Below, in pieces: positions 6,905 to 14,767 of a stretch of DNA of 20,622 bases. The position numbers and the translations under genes are program-made. The notes beneath the pieces are model-generated. The model saw only the letters and a program-made list of their open reading frames with translations, ran no database searches and had not been told where the DNA came from. This DNA comes from Bacteroides_F sp964482605 (GTDB lineage: Bacteria; Bacillota; Clostridia; Lachnospirales; Lachnospiraceae), in NCBI GenBank assembly GCA_964482605.1, contig CAYZYS010000025.1:1-20622 (forward strand), read 5' to 3'. Within the stretch, counting starts at the first letter, position 1; each line of letters begins with the position of its first letter.

Positions 6905-7594
6905 ATGATTATTCTTGAAAATGTTATTAAGGAATATTCCGATGATGCACCTGCTGCATTGAAGGGAGTGAGCCTTCACATAGAGAAGGGGGAATTTGTG
7001 TTCATAGTGGGTAACAGCGGTTCGGGAAAGTCCACGCTGATTAAGCTCCTGCTCAAGGAGCTTGACCCGACAAGCGGCAAGATATATGTGAACAAGAAGT
7101 ACCTGAACAAGATAACGAGGAAGAAGCTTCCGTTCTTAAGGCGTGACATCGGGACGGTGTTCCAGGATTTCAGGCTTTTGCCTGACAGAAATGTATATGA
7201 CAACATAGCATTTGCAATGAAGGTTGTGGAGGCGCCTAACCACCTCATCAGGGGAAGGGTGCTCGCCATGCTTTCCATGGTCGGGCTGCTTGACAAGTAC
7301 AAGAATTTCCCGAATGAGCTGTCAGGCGGTGAGCAGCAGAGGGTGGCGATTGCAAGGGCGCTTGTGAATGACCCGTCAATCCTTTTGTGTGACGAGCCGA
7401 CAGGTAATCTTGACCCTGATAATTCATGGGAGATAATGAACATTCTTGATGAGATTAACAAGAGGGGCACCACGGTTGTTGTTGTAACCCACAACATGGA
7501 ATTTGTCAGGAAGATGGGCAAGAGGACGGTCACAATGAATAACGGCGAGATTATCGAAGATACGAAGAAGGGTGAATACATCTATGAGGTTTAG
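6905..7594 (+). CDS. ftsE: Cell division ATP-binding protein FtsE
   Basis: FtsE is the cytoplasmic ATPase of the FtsEX complex, which uses ATP hydrolysis to drive a conformational change that activates peptidoglycan hydrolases outside the membrane. The 229-residue product has the standard length. Motifs are Walker A GNSGSGKST (Lys42), Q-loop FQD (Gln87), signature LSGGE (139-143), Walker B LLCDEP (Asp163, Glu164) and switch His196 (VVTHNMEF). AAAGGA lies about 8 bases upstream of ATG 6905. The gene follows the CdaR-type regulator by 14 bases and overlaps ftsX, as usual. Confidence 0.96.
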   Translation: MIILENVIKEYSDDAPAALKGVSLHIEKGEFVFIVGNSGSGKSTLIKLLLKELDPTSGKIYVNKKYLNKITRKKLPFLRRDIGTVFQDFRLLPDRNVYDNIAFAMKVVEAPNHLIRGRVLAMLSMVGLLDKYKNFPNELSGGEQQRVAIARALVNDPSILLCDEPTGNLDPDNSWEIMNILDEINKRGTTVVVVTHNMEFVRKMGKRTVTMNNGEIIEDTKKGEYIYEV

Positions 7595-8492
7595 GTCATT
7601 AGGATATAATTTGAAGCAGGGATTTAAGAATATATACCGCAATAAGATGTTTTCCCTGGCATCAATAGCTACAATGGCGGCATGTCTTTTTCTCTTTGGC
7701 GTGTTTTATTCCATAGTCACTAATTTCCAGTATATGGTAAAGAAGGCTGAAAATTCCGTGGCGGTAACGGTTTTCTTCGATGAGGGCATAAGTGACCAGA
7801 AGAAGTCGGAGATAGGGCAGCTGATTGAACAGAGGGTTGAGGTGAAGAGTATAAGCTATACCTCTGCTGAGGATGCATGGAGTAATTTCAGCAAGGAGTA
7901 TTTCGGTGATTTGGATTACCTTGCCGAGGGCTTCAAGGATGACAACCCGCTGGCAACCTCGGATTCATATTCCATTTACCTGAATGATGCATCCATGCAG
8001 CCGACGCTTGTGTCATACCTTGAAAACATGGATGGAATCCGCCAGGTAAATCGTTCGGATGTCATGGCGTCAAGCCTGTCAAATGTAGCAATACTTGTTG
8101 GATATGCTTCTGCAGCCATAATCATCATACTTCTCGGGGTATCCGTATTCCTTATCACCAACACCGTCGTAATCGGTGTCACGGTTCGTAAGGATGAGAT
8201 TTCAATCATGAAGCTCATCGGGGCTACGGATGCATTCGTGGATGCGCCATTTATAGTGGAGGGTGTGACAATCGGGCTGATTGGCTCGGTGATTCCGCTT
8301 GTGATTATAAGGTACGCATATGCCAGCCTTGTAAGCTACGTGATGAATAAGTTTTCAATACTCAGCAACATATTGGCGTTCCTGCCTGCATCCACCGTGT
8401 TCCGTGTGCTCACGCCGGTTACGCTCCTGGTGGGTGTTGGAATAGGTTTCATTGGAAGTGCGCTGGCATTGAGAAAGCATGTCAGGGTTTAG
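7584..8492 (+). CDS. ftsX: Cell division protein FtsX (permease-like)
   Basis: Membrane subunit of FtsEX, about 302 residues. TM1 lies near residues 20-42 (ASIATMAACLFLFGVFYSIV). A large extracellular loop of about 120 residues follows, the expected contact for a PcsB/CwlO-type hydrolase. Three C-terminal TMs follow, with the FtsX/MacB-like stretch FLITNTVVIGVTVRKDEISI followed by MKLIGAT. The start is ATG 7584, 11 bases inside ftsE; a GTG at 7572 is an in-frame alternative adding four residues. The overlap implies translational coupling. The M23 hydrolase gene encoded next is the likely partner. Confidence 0.95.
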   Translation: MRFRSLGYNLKQGFKNIYRNKMFSLASIATMAACLFLFGVFYSIVTNFQYMVKKAENSVAVTVFFDEGISDQKKSEIGQLIEQRVEVKSISYTSAEDAWSNFSKEYFGDLDYLAEGFKDDNPLATSDSYSIYLNDASMQPTLVSYLENMDGIRQVNRSDVMASSLSNVAILVGYASAAIIIILLGVSVFLITNTVVIGVTVRKDEISIMKLIGATDAFVDAPFIVEGVTIGLIGSVIPLVIIRYAYASLVSYVMNKFSILSNILAFLPASTVFRVLTPVTLLVGVGIGFIGSALALRKHVRV

Positions 8493-8502
8493 TCAGATTG
8501 AA

Positions 8503-8549
8503 AAAATCAGGCGGATGCGCTGATTTTCATGGATGGGCGAAGCTCATCC
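8503..8549 (+). promoter_or_regulatory. Two consecutive hairpins in the ftsX-M23 gap
   Basis: Hairpin 1 pairs AAAATCAG (8503-8510) with CTGATTTT (8520-8527), with extra CG-CG pairing inside. Hairpin 2 pairs GGATGGGC (8531-8538) with GCTCATCC (8542-8549) around a GAA loop, with one G-T wobble. The T tract after hairpin 1 is part of its stem, so it is a weak terminator at best. Attenuation or mRNA processing within the operon is possible. Confidence 0.5.
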
Positions 8550-8575
8550 TGCCGGAGAAATTTGAGGAGGTATGA

Positions 8576-9829
8576 ATGGGGAAAGGCAAGCCGTTGGAGG
8601 GGATTAAGTTAATATCTAGGCGACTTGTTGCGGTAGGTACGGCATTTGTGCTGGCGGTCACTTTGCCGGTTCAGGTATATGGTGACAATCAGACCGACCT
8701 GCAGAATGCGGAGAATGCAAAGACAGCAATAGACCAGAAGCTAAAAGAGGTTCAGAACCAGCTCAATGAGCTGAGTAAGAATAAGTCAGACATCGAGAGC
8801 TACATTAAGCAGATAGATGCCAACATTGCAAGCATTGACAATGACATTTCAAGTCTTACGGAGCAGATAGCAAACAAAGAGGATGAGATAGAGCAGGCAC
8901 AGGAGTATCTTGAGGAAACGCAGGCATTGTCAGATGCGCAGTATGAATCCATGAAGCTGCGCATAAAATACATGTATGAGAATGGGCAGGGGGTGTCCAA
9001 TTACCTTGCCATCCTCATGGAGTCGGAAAGCATGCCGGATGTGCTCAACAAGGCGGAGTACATTATGAAGATTAACAAGTATGACCGCCAGATGCTTGAT
9101 GAGTATGCCGAGCTTGCAAGGCAGATTACCGAAACCAAGGCGCTGCTTGAGGATGACCTGGAAGCCCTTGAGAACATGAAGGTCGAGGTGGAGGCGCAGA
9201 GGCAGGCGCTTGAGCTTGTGCAGACCACCAAGAACCAGGAGCTTGCAAGCCTTACGTCAACACAGGCTGACCAGAAGGCATATTATGCACAGCTTGAGAA
9301 GGAGAAGGCAGAGCAGGAATCCGCAATCAAGGCGATAGAGGAGAAGATTCGCAAGGAAGAGGAGGAAGCAAGGAAAAAGGCCGAGGAGGCAGCCAAAAAT
9401 GGACAGACCTCCACCGTGACCGTTCAGACATATGACGGTGGCATGTTCAAATGGCCTACCACCTCCACAAGAATCACCTCCCCTTACGGTGACACAGAGG
9501 ACAGGAGCTCGGCACACCAGGGTGTTGACATTGGTGCTGTCAGCCCTGGCGTGGCGGGGGATGCGATATATGCGGCGTATGACGGTACGGTGTCATGGGC
9601 GTATTACAGCAGCTCCGCAGGCAACTGGATTGGAATCAACCACGGTGACGGTGTGATTTCGGTATACATGCACTGCTCCAAGATCCTTGTGACTGAGGGG
9701 CAGAAGGTTAAGAAGGGTGATACAATTGCCCTGATGGGGCAGACGGGAAATGCCTATGGCGTGCATCTTCACTTTGCTGTGAGGGTCAACGGAAGCTATG
9801 TGAACCCGATGAAGTATTTTGGAAAGTAA
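8576..9829 (+). CDS. Secreted coiled-coil M23 murein hydrolase (EnvC/PcsB-like role)
   Basis: Exported peptidoglycan peptidase of 417 residues. A signal peptide spans about 1-36 (basic start, then LVAVGTAFVLAVTLPVQVYG). A long coiled coil rich in E, Q, K and A covers about 40-275, as in EnvC and the FtsEX-controlled Gram-positive hydrolases. An M23 domain follows from about 290. All zinc and catalytic positions are present: His314 and Asp318 (HQGVD), His366 (YMHCSKI), and His397 and His399 (HLHF). The coiled coil is expected to dock to the FtsX extracellular loop and relieve autoinhibition. GAGGAGG at 8564-8570 lies 5 bases before ATG 8576. It sits 83 bases after ftsX, with two hairpins between. 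Confidence 0.93.
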   Translation: MGKGKPLEGIKLISRRLVAVGTAFVLAVTLPVQVYGDNQTDLQNAENAKTAIDQKLKEVQNQLNELSKNKSDIESYIKQIDANIASIDNDISSLTEQIANKEDEIEQAQEYLEETQALSDAQYESMKLRIKYMYENGQGVSNYLAILMESESMPDVLNKAEYIMKINKYDRQMLDEYAELARQITETKALLEDDLEALENMKVEVEAQRQALELVQTTKNQELASLTSTQADQKAYYAQLEKEKAEQESAIKAIEEKIRKEEEEARKKAEEAAKNGQTSTVTVQTYDGGMFKWPTTSTRITSPYGDTEDRSSAHQGVDIGAVSPGVAGDAIYAAYDGTVSWAYYSSSAGNWIGINHGDGVISVYMHCSKILVTEGQKVKKGDTIALMGQTGNAYGVHLHFAVRVNGSYVNPMKYFGK

Positions 9830-9850
9830 GTAAAGGAAGTAAGTGTCATT

Positions 9851-11101
9851 ATGAAGAATAGGCAGTTGGTGGGGATTCTCCAGGGAACGGTGCTTGGGCT
9901 TGTGCTTATGCTTGCACTGGTGTCGGTGGTGGGATATGCCGCCATTGACAGGGGCTATGTCAAGCTGGGACAGCAGGGCGAGATATATGTGCAGGACGTG
10001 GCAACTGATTCGGGGGATGGGATAGGAACTCTTGCCGAGGGCAAGCTGAATGCCATGGAGGATGTGCTTGCGTCGTTTTATTTTGATGATGTTGACGAGG
10101 AGACCCTGCTTGACGGAATATACAAGGGATATCTCTCATCATTTGGCGATAAGTATACAACATATTATACGGCAGAAGAATATTCGGCGTTAAAGGAATC
10201 TGACAGCGGGGCATATTATGGAATTGGTGCAGTTGTCAGGAAAAATGAGGATGGTTCAGTCAAGGTGGTGGAGCCATATGACGGCTCTCCTGCCAAGGAG
10301 GCTGGGCTTCTGGTGGATGACGCCATAATTGCTGTGAATGGCAAGTCGGTGCTTGACATGGATTTAAGCAATGTGGTGGCGGAGATTAAGGGTGATGAAA
10401 ACACCTACGTTGAGCTGGAACTCAGACGTGATGGCGTTGAGGGCACGTTGAAGCTTAATGTGCAGAGGCGCAGGATAGAGCTGCAAACGGTGGAATATGA
10501 GATGCTAGGGGATTCCATTGGCTACATTGAGGTTTTGGAGTTTGACGAGGTTACTGCCAACCAGTTCATCAATGCGTACACACAGTTGAAAAGCCAGGGT
10601 ATGGAGGGGCTTGTGGTTGACATTCGCTCCAATCCCGGCGGCATGCTGTCAACGGTGGTAAGTATGCTGGATTATATTCTTCCGGATGGTTTGATAGTAT
10701 ACACGGAGGATAAATATGGTAAGCGCACGGAGTATAAAGGAAGCGACTCCAATGTCATAGATGTTCCGCTTGCCGTGCTTGTGAACGGGGAGAGTGCCAG
10801 TGCATCGGAAATATTTGCCGGTGCCGTGCAGGATTACGGCATTGGAGCCATAATCGGAACCACAACCTTTGGCAAGGGAATAGTTCAGGTAATCAGGCCA
10901 ATGACCGATGGAAGCGCCATTAAGTACACGGTTTCCAAGTATTATACCCCCAAGGGGCAGGATATTCATGGAAATGGCGTGAAGCCTGACATTGAGGTGG
11001 AGCTGTCGGATGAATTTAAGGAGCTGACGGAGTATGATGCAGACAAGGATAATCAGCTCCAGACTGCGATACAGTACCTTGAGGGCGAGATGTCAAGGTA
11101 G
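9851..11101 (+). CDS. Membrane-anchored S41 carboxy-terminal processing protease (CtpA/CtpB-like)
   Basis: Serine protease of 416 residues facing outside the membrane. An N-terminal TM/signal anchor spans about 8-31. A PDZ domain lies near 115-205, with YYGIGAVV and VVEPYDGSPAKEAGLLVDD. The S41 domain covers about 220-375. The catalytic set fits the Tsp/CtpB spacing: Ser317 in ESASASEIFAGA, Lys342 in TTFGKGIVQ (25 residues later) and Gln346. AAAGGAAG lies about 11 bases upstream. The gene follows the M23 peptidase by 21 bases and closes the operon. It may process or degrade the M23 hydrolase or other envelope proteins (inference). Confidence 0.94.
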   Translation: MKNRQLVGILQGTVLGLVLMLALVSVVGYAAIDRGYVKLGQQGEIYVQDVATDSGDGIGTLAEGKLNAMEDVLASFYFDDVDEETLLDGIYKGYLSSFGDKYTTYYTAEEYSALKESDSGAYYGIGAVVRKNEDGSVKVVEPYDGSPAKEAGLLVDDAIIAVNGKSVLDMDLSNVVAEIKGDENTYVELELRRDGVEGTLKLNVQRRRIELQTVEYEMLGDSIGYIEVLEFDEVTANQFINAYTQLKSQGMEGLVVDIRSNPGGMLSTVVSMLDYILPDGLIVYTEDKYGKRTEYKGSDSNVIDVPLAVLVNGESASASEIFAGAVQDYGIGAIIGTTTFGKGIVQVIRPMTDGSAIKYTVSKYYTPKGQDIHGNGVKPDIEVELSDEFKELTEYDADKDNQLQTAIQYLEGEMSR

Positions 11102-11151
11102 GGACGTATTTATAAATGCTTATGTTGCCTGATGGCGGTGTAAGCTGCTGG

Positions 11152-11186
11152 AAAAACTGCCGCAGGTTGTCTTGTGGCAGTTTTTT
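11152..11186 (+). terminator. Rho-independent terminator after the S41 protease
   Basis: A 10-bp stem pairs CTGCCGCAGG (11157-11166) with CTTGTGGCAG (11171-11180), including wobbles, around a TTGT loop. It is flanked by A5 (11152-11156) and T6 (11181-11186), so it could act in both directions. I found no clear promoter between it and the next gene. Confidence 0.9.
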
Positions 11187-11222
11187 CGTGCAAGCTGATG
11201 TGTTTGTTGAATGGAGGGGAAT

Positions 11223-11921
11223 ATGGGATACACAATACTTGTTGCTGAGGATGATGAGGACATTTCCAACATATTGAAAATGTACCTGGAGAGTGGCGGG
11301 CATACCGTGGTTGCCACGGCGGACGGCATAAGCGCACTGGAGATTGTGAAGGGGCAGGATATTGACCTTGCACTGCTTGATGTCATGATGCCGGGGATGG
11401 ATGGATTTACGCTGACGGCGAAAATCAGGGAGCTAAAAAACATTCCCATCATGATACTGACTGCCAAGGTGACGGACAATGACAAAATTCAGGGGCTTAA
11501 CCTTGGGGCGGATGATTACATAACCAAGCCATTTAATCCGCTTGAGATTCTGGCGAGGGTGAATGCAAACCTAAGGAGGGCGTACAGCCTTGACAAAAGC
11601 ACTGATGAAAATAATGGTGGTGTAACCCTCACCCTTGGGGAGCTTTGCCTTGACACTGACAAAATGCTGCTCACCAAGAATGGCGAGGAGGTGGTTCTGA
11701 CGCCGAATGAATACAAGCTGCTCAGCCACATGATGAAAAATCCGGGCAGGGTATACACGAAGTCACAGCTTTGCGAGGCGGTGAACGGTGAGTTTTACGA
11801 TAACTATGAAAATGCGATAATGGTGCATATATCCCATATCAGGGACAAGATAGAGGATGACCCTAAGGCTCCAAGGTATATCAAGAACATAAGAGGGGTG
11901 GGCTACAAGATTGAAAAATAG
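11223..11921 (+). CDS. OmpR/PhoB-family response regulator
   Basis: Two-component response regulator of 232 residues. The receiver domain (1-115) has the acidic pocket EDDED (9-13), phospho-acceptor Asp53 (LLDVMMPGMDG), Thr80 (ILTAK) and Lys102 (DDYITKPF). The C-terminal winged helix (about 130-230) has LTPNEYKLLSHMMKNPGRVY and ends in YIKNIRGVGYKIEK. ATG 11223 has GGAGG at 11213-11217, 5 bases upstream; an in-frame ATG at 11211 overlaps that site and is rejected. It overlaps the histidine kinase gene by 11 bases, so the two are a cognate pair. The CTTAAG repeats at 13521-13561 are a plausible target. Confidence 0.95.
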   Translation: MGYTILVAEDDEDISNILKMYLESGGHTVVATADGISALEIVKGQDIDLALLDVMMPGMDGFTLTAKIRELKNIPIMILTAKVTDNDKIQGLNLGADDYITKPFNPLEILARVNANLRRAYSLDKSTDENNGGVTLTLGELCLDTDKMLLTKNGEEVVLTPNEYKLLSHMMKNPGRVYTKSQLCEAVNGEFYDNYENAIMVHISHIRDKIEDDPKAPRYIKNIRGVGYKIEK

Positions 11922-13500
11922 GAAGAAAAGGGGCAATCTCATAACGCTTCTTGTTGGGAATTACGTGGTGTTCACGCTGCTGGTGGTGGCAGCCTTTGTG
12001 GCGAGCATGGCAGTCACATTGTTTCGGATTGCAGGCTATGAGCAGAACATGAGCCAGGCAGCGGAATATGATGAGGTGCTTGGCCTGGGGGAGTATGACC
12101 AATTTCCGGCGGAGAGGATATTGGGCCGCGATGGCGCGCTTGGCGTGTATGATGACCAGGGCAATGTGGTATATTCCATGGGGGACTGCAACCTTGGGAA
12201 TACACTGGAAGAGCTTATGTTTGTGGCTGACGTGGCGGATGAGAGGGGCGTTAAGGTGACCGCGGTAACGTCAAACGAAGGAATTGAGGGCATTATGGAC
12301 ACAAATTACCTTATAACGGTGGAGGATTATGATGCCGGCACTACTGATGTCTGCCTGCTTGATGCGGCTTATGGATGCATGTACTTCTCAAATCCTGCTT
12401 TTGTGCCGCCCGCCAGCGAGAAGGAGCTGAAGCTCCTTGCCGGAACCTGGTATGAAGGGTATCAGGTTAAGCGTCATTCCTTTACGGGGAATGATGGCAG
12501 GCAGTATGTGCTGCTTTTGTTCCAGTCTGATGATACCGTTGTGCAGTCCCTTGGGTGGATTATGGGCAAATTCACCAATGGGCTTCTCATATTCCTTGCG
12601 GCGTACATTGTGCTCATAATGCTTTTGATATGGTGGCTCAGGACAAGGATTGCCAAGCCCCTTGACATTCTCAATGACAATATGGCGAAGTATGCCGTTG
12701 GAGCAAGTGTTGACAGTGAATATTCGGGGCCTGGAGAATTCGTGGGGATTCTCGAGGCATTTTCGCAAATGTCCGTGAGGCTCAAGGAAAGTGAGGACAG
12801 GCGAAGGGGGCTTGAGGAGGACAAGCAGAAAATGCTGGCGGACATTGCGCATGACCTTAAGACTCCTGTTGCGGTGATACAGGGGTACGCCACTGCGTTA
12901 AATGACGGGACGATACCTGCGGCGGAGCAGGGCAAATACATTGCAATGATTCAGAAGCGCTCTGTGATGCTGAATGACCTGATAAATAATTTTTACGAAT
13001 TTAGTAAACTTGAGCATCCTGATTACAGCCTGAACATGTGCAGGACGGACATTTGCAATTATTTCAGGGATTATGTGGCGGATCAGTATATGGAGCTTGA
13101 GACCGAAGGCTTTGTGATGGAGGTGGAGATTCCGGAGGAGCATGTCTTCTGCAAGGTTGATGCAGAGCAGCTTAAGCGCGTGTATGCCAACATAATCGGC
13201 AACACGGTGAAGTACAACGGAAGCGGGACGCACATATTGTTTGCATTAAGCCTTGGGGAAGATGTTGTGCGGATGACCATTGCGGACAGTGGCGAGGGGA
13301 TTCCTGATGATATAGCCGGAACGATATTTGAGCCCTTTGTTGTGGGGGAGAAGGCAAGGAACAATAAGGGCTCAGGGCTTGGACTTTCCATTGCAAGGCG
13401 GATAATGCAGGCGCATGGCGGGGACATAGAGCTGTTGACGGATGATGGGTATTGGAAGACGAAATTTGTGATGACCCTGCCGGTGGATGAAAATGGTTGA
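11911..13500 (+). CDS. Membrane sensor histidine kinase
   Basis: Cognate sensor kinase of 529 residues. TM1 covers about 9-34 and TM2 about 221-243, with an extracytoplasmic sensor region of about 180 residues between them that I cannot match to a named domain. A HAMP linker (about 244-296, RIAKPLDILNDNM) follows. The HisKA motif is ADIAHDLKTPVAV with phospho-acceptor His314. The ATPase domain has the N box NIIGNTVKYNG (Asn431), the G1 box ADSGEGIP and the G2 box GSGLGLSIARR. The start is TTG 11911, inside the last codons of the response regulator. It puts a basic MKNRKKR directly before TM1, and the next in-frame ATG would remove most of TM1. Confidence 0.93.
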   Translation: MKNRKKRGNLITLLVGNYVVFTLLVVAAFVASMAVTLFRIAGYEQNMSQAAEYDEVLGLGEYDQFPAERILGRDGALGVYDDQGNVVYSMGDCNLGNTLEELMFVADVADERGVKVTAVTSNEGIEGIMDTNYLITVEDYDAGTTDVCLLDAAYGCMYFSNPAFVPPASEKELKLLAGTWYEGYQVKRHSFTGNDGRQYVLLLFQSDDTVVQSLGWIMGKFTNGLLIFLAAYIVLIMLLIWWLRTRIAKPLDILNDNMAKYAVGASVDSEYSGPGEFVGILEAFSQMSVRLKESEDRRRGLEEDKQKMLADIAHDLKTPVAVIQGYATALNDGTIPAAEQGKYIAMIQKRSVMLNDLINNFYEFSKLEHPDYSLNMCRTDICNYFRDYVADQYMELETEGFVMEVEIPEEHVFCKVDAEQLKRVYANIIGNTVKYNGSGTHILFALSLGEDVVRMTIADSGEGIPDDIAGTIFEPFVVGEKARNNKGSGLGLSIARRIMQAHGGDIELLTDDGYWKTKFVMTLPVDENG

Positions 13501-13520
13501 ACCACCTGTGCCTCCCTTGA

Positions 13521-13561
13521 TTTCTTAAGAAACCTTAAGGTTAACGACATTATGCATTAAG
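13521..13561 (+). promoter_or_regulatory. CTTAAG repeats, candidate response-regulator operator
   Basis: Two CTTAAG cores lie exactly 10 bp apart, at 13524-13529 and 13534-13539. The first sits in the 12-bp palindrome TTTCTTAAGAAA and the second in CCTTAAGG, with GTTAA directly following. A related ATTAAG lies at 13556-13561, about two helical turns on. Direct repeats at 10-11 bp spacing are typical OmpR/PhoB-type sites. It lies 20 bases after the kinase stop and upstream of the gene at 13617. Confidence 0.5.
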
Positions 13562-13616
13562 GAAGCGGTGATAAGCTATATGCATAAAGTCAAAGACGAA
13601 CAGGAGGATTAAGAAA

Positions 13617-14243
13617 ATGGTAGGGATTATCACGTATCTGATTATCAGCATTGGACTTGGCATGGTGTGGTGCCTGTGGGGGAAAAAGCTTTACTTCCCT
13701 CTTATGATGGCGAGTGCGTTTATCAGCATATTGGGGCTTTCGGTAAGCCTTGGTGGGTTTACCGTGAAAAATGTTGTGCTGGGGACGTTGTTTGGTGTTG
13801 TTGCGGCAGCTGCGGTTAAGTTTTTGTACAAGGCGGGGCTTTTCCTGATTGGTTTTATGCTTGGCGGCGGACTTGGATTTTTTCTTGCGGGTTATATGCC
13901 GGCGGTTATTGCGAGCCATAGGTGGATGGTGCTTCTGGTACTTGGCCTTGTGGTTGGCGTGTGTGCTGTCAAATTCTGTGACACATTTATCATGCTGTTT
14001 ACATCCTACACGGGTGCATCAATGGTTGTCACTCCGCTGTGCTTCCTCATAATGGAGCATTCAAGCCTTGCAAGCCACATATATGCTGACGGGGTTGCAT
14101 CGACAATAACCAACTTAAGGACGTACATATCAGGTGACTTCACGGCGGCACACATGGTCGTTGTTACGGTTCTTACCATGGTTGGGATGGCTGCGGCATT
14201 TGCATACCAGATGGCGAAGTCAAGGAAGACGGCAATTGCGTAA
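13617..14243 (+). CDS. Polytopic membrane protein, tentatively TMEM198/DUF4203-like
   Basis: A 208-residue, almost wholly hydrophobic protein with about seven predicted membrane segments. Glycine-rich helices such as GFMLGGGLGFFLAG and a later charged-polar helix VCAVKFCDTFIMLFTSYTGA resemble the TMEM198/DUF4203 group. That assignment is from memory of the pattern and is tentative; no function is known. GGAGG at 13603-13607 lies 9 bases before the ATG. The gene lies downstream of a two-component system, with a putative OmpR-type operator in its upstream region, so regulation by that system is likely (inference). No terminator is evident directly after it. Confidence 0.75.
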   Translation: MVGIITYLIISIGLGMVWCLWGKKLYFPLMMASAFISILGLSVSLGGFTVKNVVLGTLFGVVAAAAVKFLYKAGLFLIGFMLGGGLGFFLAGYMPAVIASHRWMVLLVLGLVVGVCAVKFCDTFIMLFTSYTGASMVVTPLCFLIMEHSSLASHIYADGVASTITNLRTYISGDFTAAHMVVVTVLTMVGMAAAFAYQMAKSRKTAIA

Positions 14244-14291
14244 AAAAAGCCTGAAAAAGTTCAAAAAGTTTGATAATAAAACGGAAATTTG

Positions 14292-14320
14292 TTTACAGAA
14301 AATTTATAATGAAGTATAAT
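14292..14320 (+). promoter_or_regulatory. Sigma-A-type promoter for the small membrane protein
   Basis: TTTACA at 14292-14297 is followed after 17 bases by a perfect TATAAT at 14315-14320. The predicted start near 14327 gives a leader of about 35 bases before ATG 14362. A second TATAAT at 14305-14310 is only 7 bases from the -35 and is not used in this reading. Confidence 0.75.
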
Positions 14321-14361
14321 GTGAAATATGTATGTTTTTGTCGAGAATGGGAGGAGATGTC

Positions 14362-14673
14362 ATGGATAACGAAAAATTAATGACGGGTGCAGTATTAGGG
14401 GTGTTGCTGGTGGCTACGGGGCTTAAGAAGCTCATCAGCGGTAAAATGCCGAAGAATTCTTATGCCAAATATACGGAGGAATCGCTTAATAGATTTGCAA
14501 GGGTCGCAGGAATCGGCGACATTGTGCTGGGGGTTGTGGCGGTCGTGCTGTTTTTTTCCTGGGGCGGATTGCTTCCCGATATGCTTTTTCTTCCGATGCT
14601 TGTGGTGATGGTAGTGGTTTGCGTTATATATGTTGTGGTTGATAAGGTAATGCTTAAAAAGATTAATGCGTGA
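14362..14673 (+). CDS. Small membrane protein of unknown function
   Basis: A 103-residue protein with about three hydrophobic segments: 7-25, 50-68 and 72-95. The first two are separated by a polar stretch, KMPKNSYAKYTEESLNRFAR. I do not recognise the family; small three-TM proteins with this layout occur widely in Firmicutes. GGAGGAG at 14350-14356 precedes ATG 14362 by 5 bases. An earlier in-frame ATG at 14332 lacks a ribosome site. The gene has its own promoter (14292-14320) and terminator (14689-14722), so it is probably an independent unit. Confidence 0.8.
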   Translation: MDNEKLMTGAVLGVLLVATGLKKLISGKMPKNSYAKYTEESLNRFARVAGIGDIVLGVVAVVLFFSWGGLLPDMLFLPMLVVMVVVCVIYVVVDKVMLKKINA

Positions 14674-14688
14674 ATAAATGGGTTGAGG

Positions 14689-14722
14689 GCAGGATGTCAC
14701 GGCGAGTGATGTCTTGCTTTTT
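14689..14722 (+). terminator. Rho-independent terminator after the small membrane protein
   Basis: A 12-bp stem pairs GCAGGATGTCAC (14689-14700) with GTGATGTCTTGC (14706-14717), including three G-T wobbles, around GGCGA. TTTTT follows at 14718-14722. Confidence 0.8.
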
Positions 14723-14736
14723 GTGTATGGGAAAAA

Positions 14737-14764
14737 AGGCAAAAAAGCCTGCGGGATGGAGGAG
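14737..14764 (+). promoter_or_regulatory. Hairpin plus CCTGCGG-type leader of the ABC ATPase
   Basis: A small hairpin, AGGC (14737-14740), A6 loop, GCCT (14747-14750), runs into CCTGCGGGATGGAGG (14748-14762). The GGAGG is the ribosome site for ATG 14768. Nearly the same sequence precedes the genes at 17203 and 20385. Confidence 0.45.
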
Positions 14765-14767
14765 AAC

